Below are positions 30,906 through 39,723 of a stretch of DNA of 64,000 nt, one piece after another. Below the pieces are notes generated by a model, which worked only from the letters and a program-made list of their open reading frames with translations, was not told the origin of the DNA and did not search any database. Origin of the DNA: Parabacteroides sp. TM07-1AC (lineage in GTDB: Bacteria; Bacteroidota; Bacteroidia; Bacteroidales; Tannerellaceae); NCBI RefSeq assembly GCF_003480915.1, contig NZ_QUKD01000001.1:62001-126000 (forward strand). The letters run 5' to 3'. Within the stretch, counting starts at the first letter, position 1. Each line of letters begins with the position of its first letter. The position numbers and the translations under genes were made by a program.

Positions 30906-31721
30906 TTATTCTATTGTAACACTAATGATCCGTATATCTTTTTTGGGGCGGTCATATTGATCTTTCGGCTGGTTGGCAATAACATCCAACACATCGAAGC
31001 CTTCTGTCAGTTCACCGAAGATCGTATAAATACCGTCCAGGTGATGGCATCCGCCGACTGTCGTGTATGCTTTCCGTTCTTCTTCTGTAAAGATCAGGTG
31101 ACCCGGTGTCGCCAAAATCATGGAATCAATTTGGGCATTCACTGCTGTTACTCGTTTGTTATATTCCCGTTTGTTGCTTTGTTTCAACATTTTCAGGTCT
31201 ACGGCAATAGGACGGTAGTACTTATCCAGCGCCTTTTTCCGTATATCCTGGTTGGCGATCAGCTCCAGAGTATCCAGTTCCCCGTTGCGATATACTTTTC
31301 CCTGTACGATAAAGAATTGCGACATATCCGATTTCTTTTCCGGATTGACATCGTCATTTTGGCGCGGGGCAGCGAGAGCACCTCTCTTGTGGAAATATTT
31401 ATCTTTCAGCTCCGGCATGATCTCCGCTGACGAATCGCCGAAACCACAACGTGCCCCGGCGGGAGCGTTTTTTGAATCGGGCGCTCCTCCCTGGATCATG
31501 AACTCTTTGATAACACGAGTAAAAAGTGTACCGTTGAACTCTCCCTGTTGGGCGCGGTTGATAAATGTACGTACATGGTTCGGTACATCGTCGTATAGCC
31601 GGGCCTTCATGGTCCCGACGTTCGTTTTGATAGTCACTGCTTTTTCTGAGCTTTGAGCGTTAAGACTTGCAGCTGCCAGTAAGAAAGCCAGTGTCAAGCT
31701 GTATAATCTTTTCATGAACAT
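30906..31721 (-). CDS. Cyclophilin-type peptidyl-prolyl isomerase, periplasmic
   Basis: 271 residues with a signal peptide (KRLYSLTLAFLLAAASLNAQ); the second ATG at 31715 may be the true start. VTIKTNVGTMKARLYDDVPNHVRTFI, FTRVIKEFMIQGGAP, SQFFIVQG and YTIFGELTEGFDVLDVIA are cyclophilin motifs. An insert of about 75 residues between the SQFFI and IFGEL parts, rich in Lys and Arg, is common in Bacteroidales homologues. It would help fold exported proteins. Confidence 0.9.
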   Translation of the reverse strand: MFMKRLYSLTLAFLLAAASLNAQSSEKAVTIKTNVGTMKARLYDDVPNHVRTFINRAQQGEFNGTLFTRVIKEFMIQGGAPDSKNAPAGARCGFGDSSAEIMPELKDKYFHKRGALAAPRQNDDVNPEKKSDMSQFFIVQGKVYRNGELDTLELIANQDIRKKALDKYYRPIAVDLKMLKQSNKREYNKRVTAVNAQIDSMILATPGHLIFTEEERKAYTTVGGCHHLDGIYTIFGELTEGFDVLDVIANQPKDQYDRPKKDIRIISVTIE

Positions 31722-31753
31722 TTATTTTTTTCTCGGGTAAAGATAGTGTTTAT

Positions 31754-31785
31754 GTTGTTAAACACAAACTTAATGGCTACCTTTG
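31754..31785 (+). promoter_or_regulatory. Promoter of the AAE exchanger gene
   Basis: GTTG (31754-31757) and TACCTTTG (31778-31785) with a 20-base spacer are a good match to the Bacteroidales -33/-7 promoter. About 35-bp leader. Confidence 0.75.
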
Positions 31786-31827
31786 CGAACTTTATTTGAT
31801 GGCGAAAAGATTTTTTAATATAATATT

Positions 31828-33504
31828 ATGAATTGGATCAATGATTTGTTATGGGGAGAAGGCATTGGGCACTCCATCCTGCTGCTGTCGTTTGTTATTG
31901 CGGCGGGTATTCAGTTAGGAAAAATTAAAGTGTTTGGTGTATCGCTGGGGATTACACTGGTTCTGTTCGTGGGGATTATTCTCGGACACTTTGGTTTTAC
32001 AATCAATCACAATGTGATTCACTTTTTCAAAGAATTCGGTTTGATACTGTTTGTCTACTCGGTGGGTATGCAGGTTGGTCCGGGATTCTTCTCTTCATTT
32101 AAAAAAGGAGGTGTTACATTGAATATGCTGGCTTGCGGAATTGTATTTCTGGGAGTTCTTACGGCTATTATTCTCCATTATGTTACGAATATCCCGATGT
32201 CGACGATGGTGGGGATTCTGTCGGGTGCAGTAACTAATACTCCTGGTCTGGGTGCGGCACAACAGGCTTATTCGGACATGCATGGAATTACAGACAATAC
32301 GATTGCATTGGGATATGCTGTTGCTTATCCATTGGGTGTGATTGGTATTATTCTTTCCATCATTTTTGTTCGTTACGTCTTTCGTGTCAATTTCGATAAG
32401 GAAAACGAACAGTTGAATAACGAAGATACTTCGCATGCTAACGAGGCTAAGCCTGTTTCTTTGATTGTAAAGAACCCGGCAGTGTTTGGTAAAACAATCG
32501 GAGAGTTATCTGCTTTATTGGAACATCGTGATTTTGTTATATCTCGTATATGGCATGACAGTAACAAGCAAATAGAGATTGCTTCAGCCAATGTCCGTTT
32601 GCAAGAAAATGATAAGATATTCGTTATTACAACTGAACAGGATGCGGAAACGATTAAAACCTTTGTCGGCGAAGAGATCGATATGGAGCGTAAACAGTGG
32701 ATTCGTATGGAAAGCCAGTTTATCAATCGCCGTATCCTGATCACAAAACCGGAGCTGAATGGTAAGCGTTTGGGGCAACTAAAATTACGTAAATTGTATG
32801 GAATCAATATTACCCGTATAACCCGTGCCGGTGTGGATTTGGTGGCAACTCCGACTTTGACGCTTCAGGTGGGCGACCGTGTGAATGTAGTGGGTACTGA
32901 AACTGCTGTAACCAATGTGGAAAAGGTGCTGGGTAACTCTATGAAGCGTCTGAACGAACCGAATTTGATCACTATTTTTGTCGGTATCGCTTTAGGTATT
33001 ATCCTGGGAAGTATTCCTATCACTTTCCCTGGTATTCCTCAGCCGGTAAAACTTGGATTGGCAGGCGGTCCGCTGATCGTAGCTATCCTGATCAGTCGTT
33101 TCGGATATAAGTATAAGTTAATCACCTATACGACTCAAAGTGCCAACCTGATGTTGCGTGAGATCGGTATTACTTTATTCCTTGCTTGTGTCGGTATCAG
33201 TGCAGGAGACGGTTTTGTCGACACGATCGTAAATAATGGAGGTTTCGCCTGGATCGGTTATGGTTTTATTATTACTACTGTACCTTTGCTTATCATCGGT
33301 TGTATCGGTCGTTATTTCTGCAAAGTAAATTATTTCACGTTAATGGGTCTGATTGCCGGTAGTACGACCGACCCGCCTGCATTGGCTTATTCCAATGCAA
33401 CGGCAGGAAATGATGCTCCTTCTGTGGGTTATGCAACAGTTTATCCGCTGACCATGTTTCTGCGTGTGTTGACTGCACAGTTGCTGATATTGTTCTTTGC
33501 GTAA
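31828..33504 (+). CDS. AAE family transporter (YidE/YbjL-like) with two TrkA-C domains
   Basis: 558 residues. Two groups of about five membrane helices flank a cytoplasmic part with two RCK_C/TrkA-C domains (about 205-285 and 290-370; [17 protein letters not shown] and [13 protein letters not shown]). The membrane halves each carry the duplicated AAE signature: [19 protein letters not shown] and [17 protein letters not shown], both with conserved T-x-x-P. Aspartate:alanine exchange is known for AspT; the substrate here is unknown. Ends ten bases from the convergent ClC gene. Confidence 0.9.
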   Translation: MNWINDLLWGEGIGHSILLLSFVIAAGIQLGKIKVFGVSLGITLVLFVGIILGHFGFTINHNVIHFFKEFGLILFVYSVGMQVGPGFFSSFKKGGVTLNMLACGIVFLGVLTAIILHYVTNIPMSTMVGILSGAVTNTPGLGAAQQAYSDMHGITDNTIALGYAVAYPLGVIGIILSIIFVRYVFRVNFDKENEQLNNEDTSHANEAKPVSLIVKNPAVFGKTIGELSALLEHRDFVISRIWHDSNKQIEIASANVRLQENDKIFVITTEQDAETIKTFVGEEIDMERKQWIRMESQFINRRILITKPELNGKRLGQLKLRKLYGINITRITRAGVDLVATPTLTLQVGDRVNVVGTETAVTNVEKVLGNSMKRLNEPNLITIFVGIALGIILGSIPITFPGIPQPVKLGLAGGPLIVAILISRFGYKYKLITYTTQSANLMLREIGITLFLACVGISAGDGFVDTIVNNGGFAWIGYGFIITTVPLLIIGCIGRYFCKVNYFTLMGLIAGSTTDPPALAYSNATAGNDAPSVGYATVYPLTMFLRVLTAQLLILFFA

Positions 33505-33514
33505 ATAAATAAAT

Positions 33515-35059
33515 TCAATAAATATTCGCCATACTCACCAATGGTTCGTATAATTTCTCGATATCCTGTGCATCAATTTCTAGTGTGAGTTGGTCGCCAG
33601 GCAGGATCGTTTGGCCGGCAGGAGGGAAGTCCTTGCGGTCGCGGTGGATGTTGATGATGATACAGTTGTTTGGCAGGTGTAGTGTGTTTACTTGTTTCCC
33701 GTCGAAATAAGAACCTGCCATCACTTCAACATCGAGCTTTAGCCGTTTTTCCTCCTGGAAGATCGGCTTTTTGATCATCTCTTCGTAAAACATCACATTG
33801 AAAGGCTTTATTTCCAGAAGTTCCGTGAAATAGTAAGTTAATCCTCCGACAACGATCGAAGGGTAGAAAACTTCGAAATGACCGGTAATCTCTGTGATCA
33901 GAATAATGGCAGTGATAGGAGTACGCACTACGGCAACTAGAAAAGCAGCCATCCCGATCAGCATGACATAACTGATATTCTCCGGTGCTATAATGCCCTG
34001 TTGTACCAGTAACAAGGCACATATCTTTCCCAATAATCCGCCGGTAACCAATGTCGGGATAAAACTTCCTCCCGGGAGTCCCGATGAAAAAGAGTAGACG
34101 GTGAATACCATATGCAGCAACATCATTCCGGTAATCCATAAAATACTTTCTTTTCCGCCTAATGCCTGTTGCATCAGGAACTGTTCGCCGCCGCCGGTCA
34201 GGTCCGTCAGTGTCAATGAAATGGCATATGCCATGATCAGTAACCCCAGCAGCTTGATATATTCAGGTTGTTTTATGGCAGGATACAGCCTTTTCACATA
34301 AAGCATCAGCAATGAGTAGAACTTGCCGAAAACGGAGACGATAACAGCGAACAGGAGAAATAGCTTGAGTTGTACTTCGAATGAAAGATCCGGAGCGACC
34401 GCATTTATTTCGTGGTAAGGATTTATTGGAAATATCATATTGGCAATGCCTCCGGCAACAACCCCTGCCAGAATGGTCGTGATGGCTGTCTTGGGAGCAT
34501 CGAAACGTTCGATCGACTCGATCACCAGGGTGGCAGCGGCTAATGGAGCGGCAAAAGCTGCCGCCAATCCGGCACCTGCCCCTGCTGCCAGCAATTGTTT
34601 CCGTTCACCGCTCAGGATATGTCCCCATTTGCCGACGAGGTCACCGATGTACGATCCCATCTGGACAGACGGTCCCTCACGTCCCATGGACAGACCGCTG
34701 CTCAATGTCAGTACTCCACCGGCAAACTTAGCCAGCAATTGTCGTAGAGAGTGCTTGTATACGATCCTGCCATTGATCGCCCCTCGTGTCTGTGAAATAC
34801 CTCCGCCCGATATATAAGGCCAGCGTTTTACCAGCCAGGAAACGAAAATGAGTACGCCCCAGAAGATGAAAAATGCGATAACGTGAAGATACCAGGGAGG
34901 AGACGACTCGAAGAAGTCTTTCCGGTAGTTGTAGAAAAGCTGTAATAAATAGTGATAAGGAACTGCTACCAACCCGGTTAGCAACCCTACGATAAGGCTC
35001 ACGAAATAGAGCCTGGCATCTACCAGTTTCAGCTTTAATATCCTCCAGTTTACCTTCAT
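33515..35059 (-). CDS. ClC family chloride channel/antiporter with C-terminal TrkA-C domain
   Basis: 514 residues from the ATG at 35059; the frame is open further upstream but that part overlaps a divergent gene. SGLSMGREGPSVQMGSYIG, the second-half GLPGGSFIPTLVTGGLLG, and the helix-N-like VVRTPITAIILITEIT are ClC selectivity-filter regions. The gating glutamate of the GREGP motif is present, consistent with a proton-coupled antiporter. The last 70 residues (DVEVMAGSYFDGKQ, PAGQTILPGDQLTLEI) form a TrkA-C-like regulatory domain. Confidence 0.92.
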   Translation of the reverse strand: MKVNWRILKLKLVDARLYFVSLIVGLLTGLVAVPYHYLLQLFYNYRKDFFESSPPWYLHVIAFFIFWGVLIFVSWLVKRWPYISGGGISQTRGAINGRIVYKHSLRQLLAKFAGGVLTLSSGLSMGREGPSVQMGSYIGDLVGKWGHILSGERKQLLAAGAGAGLAAAFAAPLAAATLVIESIERFDAPKTAITTILAGVVAGGIANMIFPINPYHEINAVAPDLSFEVQLKLFLLFAVIVSVFGKFYSLLMLYVKRLYPAIKQPEYIKLLGLLIMAYAISLTLTDLTGGGEQFLMQQALGGKESILWITGMMLLHMVFTVYSFSSGLPGGSFIPTLVTGGLLGKICALLLVQQGIIAPENISYVMLIGMAAFLVAVVRTPITAIILITEITGHFEVFYPSIVVGGLTYYFTELLEIKPFNVMFYEEMIKKPIFQEEKRLKLDVEVMAGSYFDGKQVNTLHLPNNCIIINIHRDRKDFPPAGQTILPGDQLTLEIDAQDIEKLYEPLVSMANIY

Positions 35060-35107
35060 AAGCTCGATAAAAACAAGACTGAATCGGCTTTGGTTTAGAG
35101 AAAATAG

Positions 35108-35115
35108 TATCTTTG
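35108..35115 (+). promoter_or_regulatory. -7 box for the 35148 gene
   Basis: TATCTTTG fits TAnnTTTG. A TTTG lies 15 bases upstream (35089-35092), closer than usual. Confidence 0.45.
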
Positions 35116-35147
35116 TGTATTGTTGAATTAAAATAGAATAGATTATT

Positions 35148-35372
35148 ATGGATACCCCGAGATACAAAACGATTATCAGTGTATTAAACTCATCCTGTGA
35201 AGGTTTCGATGAATATGTGGAAATGAGCAAGCGGATCAGCCTGTTTATTGAAACAGACGGAGCAAGTGAATCCGGCGGGATGATGGATGAAAGTTATATA
35301 GGGCAGTTTGCTGTTCTTCAAGATAAGCTTTATAAACTGGCACTGGAAAAGAAAAAGAACGAATCGTGTTAA
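35148..35372 (+). CDS. Small hypothetical protein
   Basis: 74 residues, not recognised. Amphipathic, with MDTPRYKTIISVLNSSCEGFDEYVEMSKRI and a charged C-terminus (ALEKKKNESC). No signal peptide. A -7-like box lies upstream, and the fucosidase-like gene starts ten bases after its stop, which supports it being real and co-transcribed. Confidence 0.55.
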   Translation: MDTPRYKTIISVLNSSCEGFDEYVEMSKRISLFIETDGASESGGMMDESYIGQFAVLQDKLYKLALEKKKNESC

Positions 35373-35382
35373 AAGTGTTATT

Positions 35383-37779
35383 ATGAAAAAGAAATGGTTG
35401 TGTTTGATTTTTAGTTTAGGACTGGTGGTGCAAAGTGGGTTTGCACAGGAAAAAACGCTGAAGATGTGGTATGACGAACCTTCGGACGACTGGATGAAAT
35501 CGTTGCCCATCGGCAACGGACGGTTGAGCGGAATGGTGTTCGGAGGCATAGAAAAAGATAATATAGCCTTCAACGAGATCACGCTCTGGTCCGGACAGCC
35601 CGATCCGGAACAGGAGAAACCTTTCGGAAAAGAGGCATGGAGAAATATACAGCAGATGTTTCTGGATGGTAAGTTGGAAGAAGGGAATGCCCTGGCTTCG
35701 GAAAAGCTGGTCGGCGTTCGCAATTCTTTTGGAACACATGTCCCTTTCGGTGATATAGAACTGACTTTCAAGCAAGGAAACGGAGCGGTAGAAAGTTATA
35801 TCCGTTCGCTTGATCTTGCCAGGGGAGTTGCATCCGTAACCTATCAGCAGGGTGGTGTGACCTATACTCGTGAATACTTTTGCTCCAATCCGGCTAATGT
35901 TCTGGTGGTACGTCTTAGTGCATCAGAGAAAGGAAAACAGCATTTGGAAGTCGGTTTGAATCCGTTAAGGAAATCTGTTGTAACGACGGAAGGAGATGCC
36001 GTCTCTTTTTCCGGACAGGTAGATTTTCCAACCTTTGGTCCCGGCGGTGTAAACTTCTACGGGAAAGTGAAAGTCCTGGCAGAAGGAGGCACTATCAGAC
36101 AGAATAAGGAAAGCCTGTCTGTGGAAAATGCCGATGAAGTAGTCCTTATAGCAGACCTTCGTACGGATTTTGTGCCGGGAGATATGAAGGAGATGGTTTT
36201 GTCTACAGTGGATGATGCCGGAAAGAAAGGAGTTGAAACATTAAAGCAGGAACATGAAGCGGATTTCGGTCGCCTGTTCAACCGTGTCGCTCTTTCTTTG
36301 GGTACAGCGAAGAATGATATTGCTACGGATGAGCGTCTGAAATTGCTGAAAGAAGGGAATAACGACCCGGATCTGATAGCTCTGTTTTGCCAGTACGGAC
36401 GCTATCTGCTGATCTCTTCATCACGCGAAAATTCTCCGTTGCCTGCCAACCTTCAGGGAATATGGAACGATAACCTGGCATGCAATATGGAATGGAGTTG
36501 CGACTATCACCTGGATATTAATACACAGCAGAACTACTGGGCTGCCAATGTCGGCAATCTCAGCGAGTGTAATGTTCCTCTGTTCAATTATATAGGTACA
36601 TTGGCCGAAGCCGGAGCAAAAACAGCAAAGACTGTTTATGGCTGTGACGGCTGGGTCGCTCATACGATGGCGAACGTATGGGGATTTACAGCTCCGGGCT
36701 GGGGAACAGGCTGGGGACTTCATCCTACGGGCGGTGCGTGGCTGGCATCTCATCTATGGGATTATTATCGTTTTACTAAAGACGAAGTGTTCCTGCTGAG
36801 AGCCTATCCGGTTCTGAAACAATCTGCTTTGTTCTTTCTTGACTATATGATAGAGGATCCGAATAGCGGTTATCTGGTTACCGGACCGTCTACTTCACCC
36901 GAAAATGCATTCCTTTGGAACGGCAAACAGTTGCCGCTTTCCATGATGCCGACTTGTGACAGGGTGATTGTTTATGAGATATTGAATGCCTGCCAGAGCG
37001 CTGCAGAGTTATTACAGGTAGATGAAGAATTAAGAGGTCGTGTGATCGATGCTCTCGACCGGTTACCTCCTTTTAAAATAGGGAAATACGGCCAGCTTCA
37101 GGAATGGCAGGAAGACTATGAAGAGGCTGTTCCTAACCACCGCCATACCAGCCATCTGCTGGCTTTGTATCCGTATGCACAGATAACACCGGAAGAAACA
37201 CCCGAGTTAGCAAAAGCCGCTGCTGTGACTATCGAACGGCGCTTGAATGCAGCCGACTGGGAAGATGTGGAATGGAGCAGGGCGAATATGATTAATTTCT
37301 TTGCCCGTTTGAAAGATAGCCGGAAAGCCAGGGAAAGTGTGCTGGGGTTGATCAACGACCTGAGCCGTGAGAATATGCTGACGATCTCTCCGAAAGGCAT
37401 AGCCGGTGCTCCGACGGATATATTTGTTTTTGACGGAAATGAAGCCGGTGCTGCCGGTATTATGGAGATGTTGCTTCAAAGCCATGAAGAATATGTGGAA
37501 CTTCTCCCATGCTTGCCGGAAGAATGGAACACTGGCAGTTATAAAGGTTTGTGTGCCCGCGGAGGTTTTCAGGTAGATCTATCCTGGAATGACGGAGCCG
37601 TAAAACATGCACAGGTTACAGCTACAAACGATAACACCTTAAAGTTGAAGTTACCCGAACGGACCGGACGTGAGAAATATTATAAAAACAAGAAAATGTT
37701 CGATCCGATCCTTCTCCCTTATGGCATCGTCAGAGTAGATTTGCAAAAGGGAGATATCTTTGAAGTCGCTTATAATTGA
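35383..37779 (+). CDS. GH95 family glycoside hydrolase (alpha-L-fucosidase-like)
   Basis: 798 residues from the ATG at 35383; upstream codons in the same frame lie inside the previous gene. Signal peptide KKWLCLIFSLGLVVQSGFAQ, then an N-terminal GH95 beta domain (MWYDEPSDDWMKSLPIGNGRLSGMVFGG), the (alpha/alpha)6 barrel with PANLQGIWND, YHLDINTQQNYWAAN, TGPSTSPEN and HRHTSHLLALYP, and a C-terminal beta domain. The usual NxN pair of GH95 fucosidases reads D-I-N here, so specificity or activity may differ. Likely acts on alpha-1,2-linked fucose or L-galactose of host or plant glycans in the periplasm. Confidence 0.9.
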   Translation: MKKKWLCLIFSLGLVVQSGFAQEKTLKMWYDEPSDDWMKSLPIGNGRLSGMVFGGIEKDNIAFNEITLWSGQPDPEQEKPFGKEAWRNIQQMFLDGKLEEGNALASEKLVGVRNSFGTHVPFGDIELTFKQGNGAVESYIRSLDLARGVASVTYQQGGVTYTREYFCSNPANVLVVRLSASEKGKQHLEVGLNPLRKSVVTTEGDAVSFSGQVDFPTFGPGGVNFYGKVKVLAEGGTIRQNKESLSVENADEVVLIADLRTDFVPGDMKEMVLSTVDDAGKKGVETLKQEHEADFGRLFNRVALSLGTAKNDIATDERLKLLKEGNNDPDLIALFCQYGRYLLISSSRENSPLPANLQGIWNDNLACNMEWSCDYHLDINTQQNYWAANVGNLSECNVPLFNYIGTLAEAGAKTAKTVYGCDGWVAHTMANVWGFTAPGWGTGWGLHPTGGAWLASHLWDYYRFTKDEVFLLRAYPVLKQSALFFLDYMIEDPNSGYLVTGPSTSPENAFLWNGKQLPLSMMPTCDRVIVYEILNACQSAAELLQVDEELRGRVIDALDRLPPFKIGKYGQLQEWQEDYEEAVPNHRHTSHLLALYPYAQITPEETPELAKAAAVTIERRLNAADWEDVEWSRANMINFFARLKDSRKARESVLGLINDLSRENMLTISPKGIAGAPTDIFVFDGNEAGAAGIMEMLLQSHEEYVELLPCLPEEWNTGSYKGLCARGGFQVDLSWNDGAVKHAQVTATNDNTLKLKLPERTGREKYYKNKKMFDPILLPYGIVRVDLQKGDIFEVAYN

Positions 37780-37783
37780 TTGA

Positions 37784-37815
37784 AGTCTGATGCCGGGTTA
37801 ATCCAGCATCAGACT
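37784..37815. terminator. Bidirectional hairpin at the convergent gene ends
   Basis: AGTCTGATGC (37784-37793) and GCATCAGACT (37806-37815) pair perfectly. The right arm is within the last codons of the - strand acetyltransferase gene. No long T run on either side, so strength is uncertain. Confidence 0.55.
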
Positions 37816-38757
37816 CATATAGGCTTCCCGGTTCGGGTATCCCATAACGATCCGGGTAAATGTTTGAATATCCATATCCTTCAGGTTTTGTTCCGTAAAA
37901 GGACTCTCCTTATGCGTAGACAGCCAGTGGTGTCTTAACCGTTCGGTGTCGATAACGCGTGCCATGCCGAAGGGACGTGTAGCCGGTACGACCGGAGGTG
38001 TTTTGTAAGTCGCCCGGTTCACATTGTTCTGTAAGGTTGCTTCTTGCAGTAAAAGGTTTGCCACCCGGTCGTCATCGTAGAAGAACTCTTTTACATATAC
38101 CTGCTTTTTCTCTTTCGGAAGCGTAGCGTCCGGCGGGAGAACGAAAGCCATGCCGATCGGCTGGTCTTTTTCATTCAAAGCGGTAAGCATTTGTCCTCCG
38201 TCCAGTTGCAAATCGCGCAGGATCGTAATGAAATCGTCCTGGGTATGCAGGACACAGCATTTTCTTTCACGGATTTTCCGGTTGAAGTAATCATATAATT
38301 TATTGATGGAAGGGACTTTTGGCGGAACGACTGTGATCTGCGGTGCATAGACCGGTGTCTCCGGACGTATGTAAAGCTCTTCGGAGCAATCGAACGCTTC
38401 CGTATATCCTTGTTCCCTGTAATAGTCGAACAACCAGGGATCAGCGGGGATCAGGGCGGTTACGGCAACCGACCGGTATTTCATTTCTTCAAATGCATTC
38501 TGCAAAAGTTCCCGCATAAGACCTTTACCCCGCATGGATGGGAGGGTGCAAGCTCCGGAAATATAAGCCACGGATATCTCTGTACCGTAATAGGTCATTG
38601 TGTAAGGCAGCATCTGCAAGGCAGATACCACCTGTCCGTTCTTTTCGATGACCAGTGTGTTTTCTTCTTTGTACACCCGGTCGAAATAAAGGCGAATAAA
38701 CTCTTCCGAATCATTGAACGAGAGACGCCATAGATCGATTATTTGCTGCTTGTTCAT
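37798..38757 (-). CDS. GNAT family N-acetyltransferase (two-domain, Eis-like)
   Basis: 319 residues from the internal ATG at 38757, which starts MNKQQIIDLWRLSF; an earlier ATG at 38793 would add twelve basic residues. ISGACTLPSMRGKGLMRELLQ holds the acetyl-CoA loop (R-x-x-G-x-G/L). The long second part (residues about 140-319) resembles a second GNAT-like half as in Eis proteins. The start overlaps the end of the DUF2156 gene by 47 bases, so both are coupled. Substrate unknown. Confidence 0.85.
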   Translation of the reverse strand: MNKQQIIDLWRLSFNDSEEFIRLYFDRVYKEENTLVIEKNGQVVSALQMLPYTMTYYGTEISVAYISGACTLPSMRGKGLMRELLQNAFEEMKYRSVAVTALIPADPWLFDYYREQGYTEAFDCSEELYIRPETPVYAPQITVVPPKVPSINKLYDYFNRKIRERKCCVLHTQDDFITILRDLQLDGGQMLTALNEKDQPIGMAFVLPPDATLPKEKKQVYVKEFFYDDDRVANLLLQEATLQNNVNRATYKTPPVVPATRPFGMARVIDTERLRHHWLSTHKESPFTEQNLKDMDIQTFTRIVMGYPNREAYMSLMLD

Positions 38758-39673
38758 CTTGTTTATTGTTTTGCGTTTTCTTAATCGCGGCACTCTTCTC
38801 TAATAGTATGACCGGGTTGTAAGAAAGTTTTGCTTGCCGCAACCCCGGGATACCGAGATCCTCTTCGCGGTTCACGTAGATGAATTTTTCCGGCAGGCGT
38901 GAAGCGAATTCCTGGTTGATAACAGTGTAAGCCCCCTCATAGTTCACATCCGCTTTTTCTACATGTACTCCGAACGTGTCATGGTTGATCGGTGCTCCGA
39001 AGGTGAAGGCGATCACTTTCCCGTCTACCAGCAGTGCACCTCCGAGTAAGCCCAGTTCGTCGAAGTGGTTGAGTGCGTACGTCATGGAAATACGTTCGTA
39101 GTTCAAGTCTTCGGCATCGTCTTCCGTCTTGTTTGCCTTGTACCAGGTACATTCCAGTTTCAGGCACTGCGTGATCAGATCGGGAGTGATAGGAGCATAT
39201 TCGTATTCATATCTTTTTTTGAAATTATTAATATGGTTGCGCTTCGACTGATACTTTTTGCCTTTCAGCAAAGACAGGTCTTCACGCAGGTAGATATAGT
39301 CGAAATAATCGCGTTCGGGGATATAGAAGAATCCGCCGGGCAGCGCCTGTTCCAGCATATCTTTGGCATCCGGTGTGACACCCAACATGCAAAGCGGGTG
39401 CCCATGTGCCAGGGAGTCCGTTTCGAGTAACTCCAATGCATGTTTCAGGTCACCCCTTCCGGCAGGTGTCATGTAAACGAGACGGCTTTTATCTTCTATC
39501 CAAAAACGGATCAGCAAAAAATCATCGACAACGGCAAATTCGGTTTCATACAGAAAACGCCAGCTGCAAATGTTGGCAAACGAGTAATCGCAATTGCGAT
39601 AGTTATGAGGATAAATGAATGATGTGATAAGCTCTTTATCCTCTATTTTAATTGGTTTAAAAGGAATCTTCAT
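38711..39673 (-). CDS. DUF2156 (phosphatidylglycerol lysyltransferase C-terminal-like) protein
   Basis: 320 residues from the ATG at 39673. CDYSFANICSWRFLYETEFAVVDDFLLIRF, HALELLETDSLA, KGKKYQSKRNHINNFKKRYEYEY and INQEFASRLPEKFIYVNREEDLGIPGLRQAKLSY match the DUF2156/LPG_synthase_C fold, a tandem GNAT-like domain that uses aminoacyl-tRNA in MprF. No membrane part is present, so the protein is soluble and its role unclear. Paired with the GNAT gene downstream. Confidence 0.88.
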   Translation of the reverse strand: MKIPFKPIKIEDKELITSFIYPHNYRNCDYSFANICSWRFLYETEFAVVDDFLLIRFWIEDKSRLVYMTPAGRGDLKHALELLETDSLAHGHPLCMLGVTPDAKDMLEQALPGGFFYIPERDYFDYIYLREDLSLLKGKKYQSKRNHINNFKKRYEYEYAPITPDLITQCLKLECTWYKANKTEDDAEDLNYERISMTYALNHFDELGLLGGALLVDGKVIAFTFGAPINHDTFGVHVEKADVNYEGAYTVINQEFASRLPEKFIYVNREEDLGIPGLRQAKLSYNPVILLEKSAAIKKTQNNKQDEQAANNRSMASLVQ

Positions 39674-39723
39674 ACTTTTCTTTTTGTCGTACAAATATAA
39701 AACTAATAAGTGTCCGCTAATGT

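Noticed and set aside
35060..35230. Extended N-terminus of the ClC protein
   Set aside because: It would overlap the divergent small gene at 35148 and its promoter box, and lacks the normal ClC start; the ATG at 35059 fits better.
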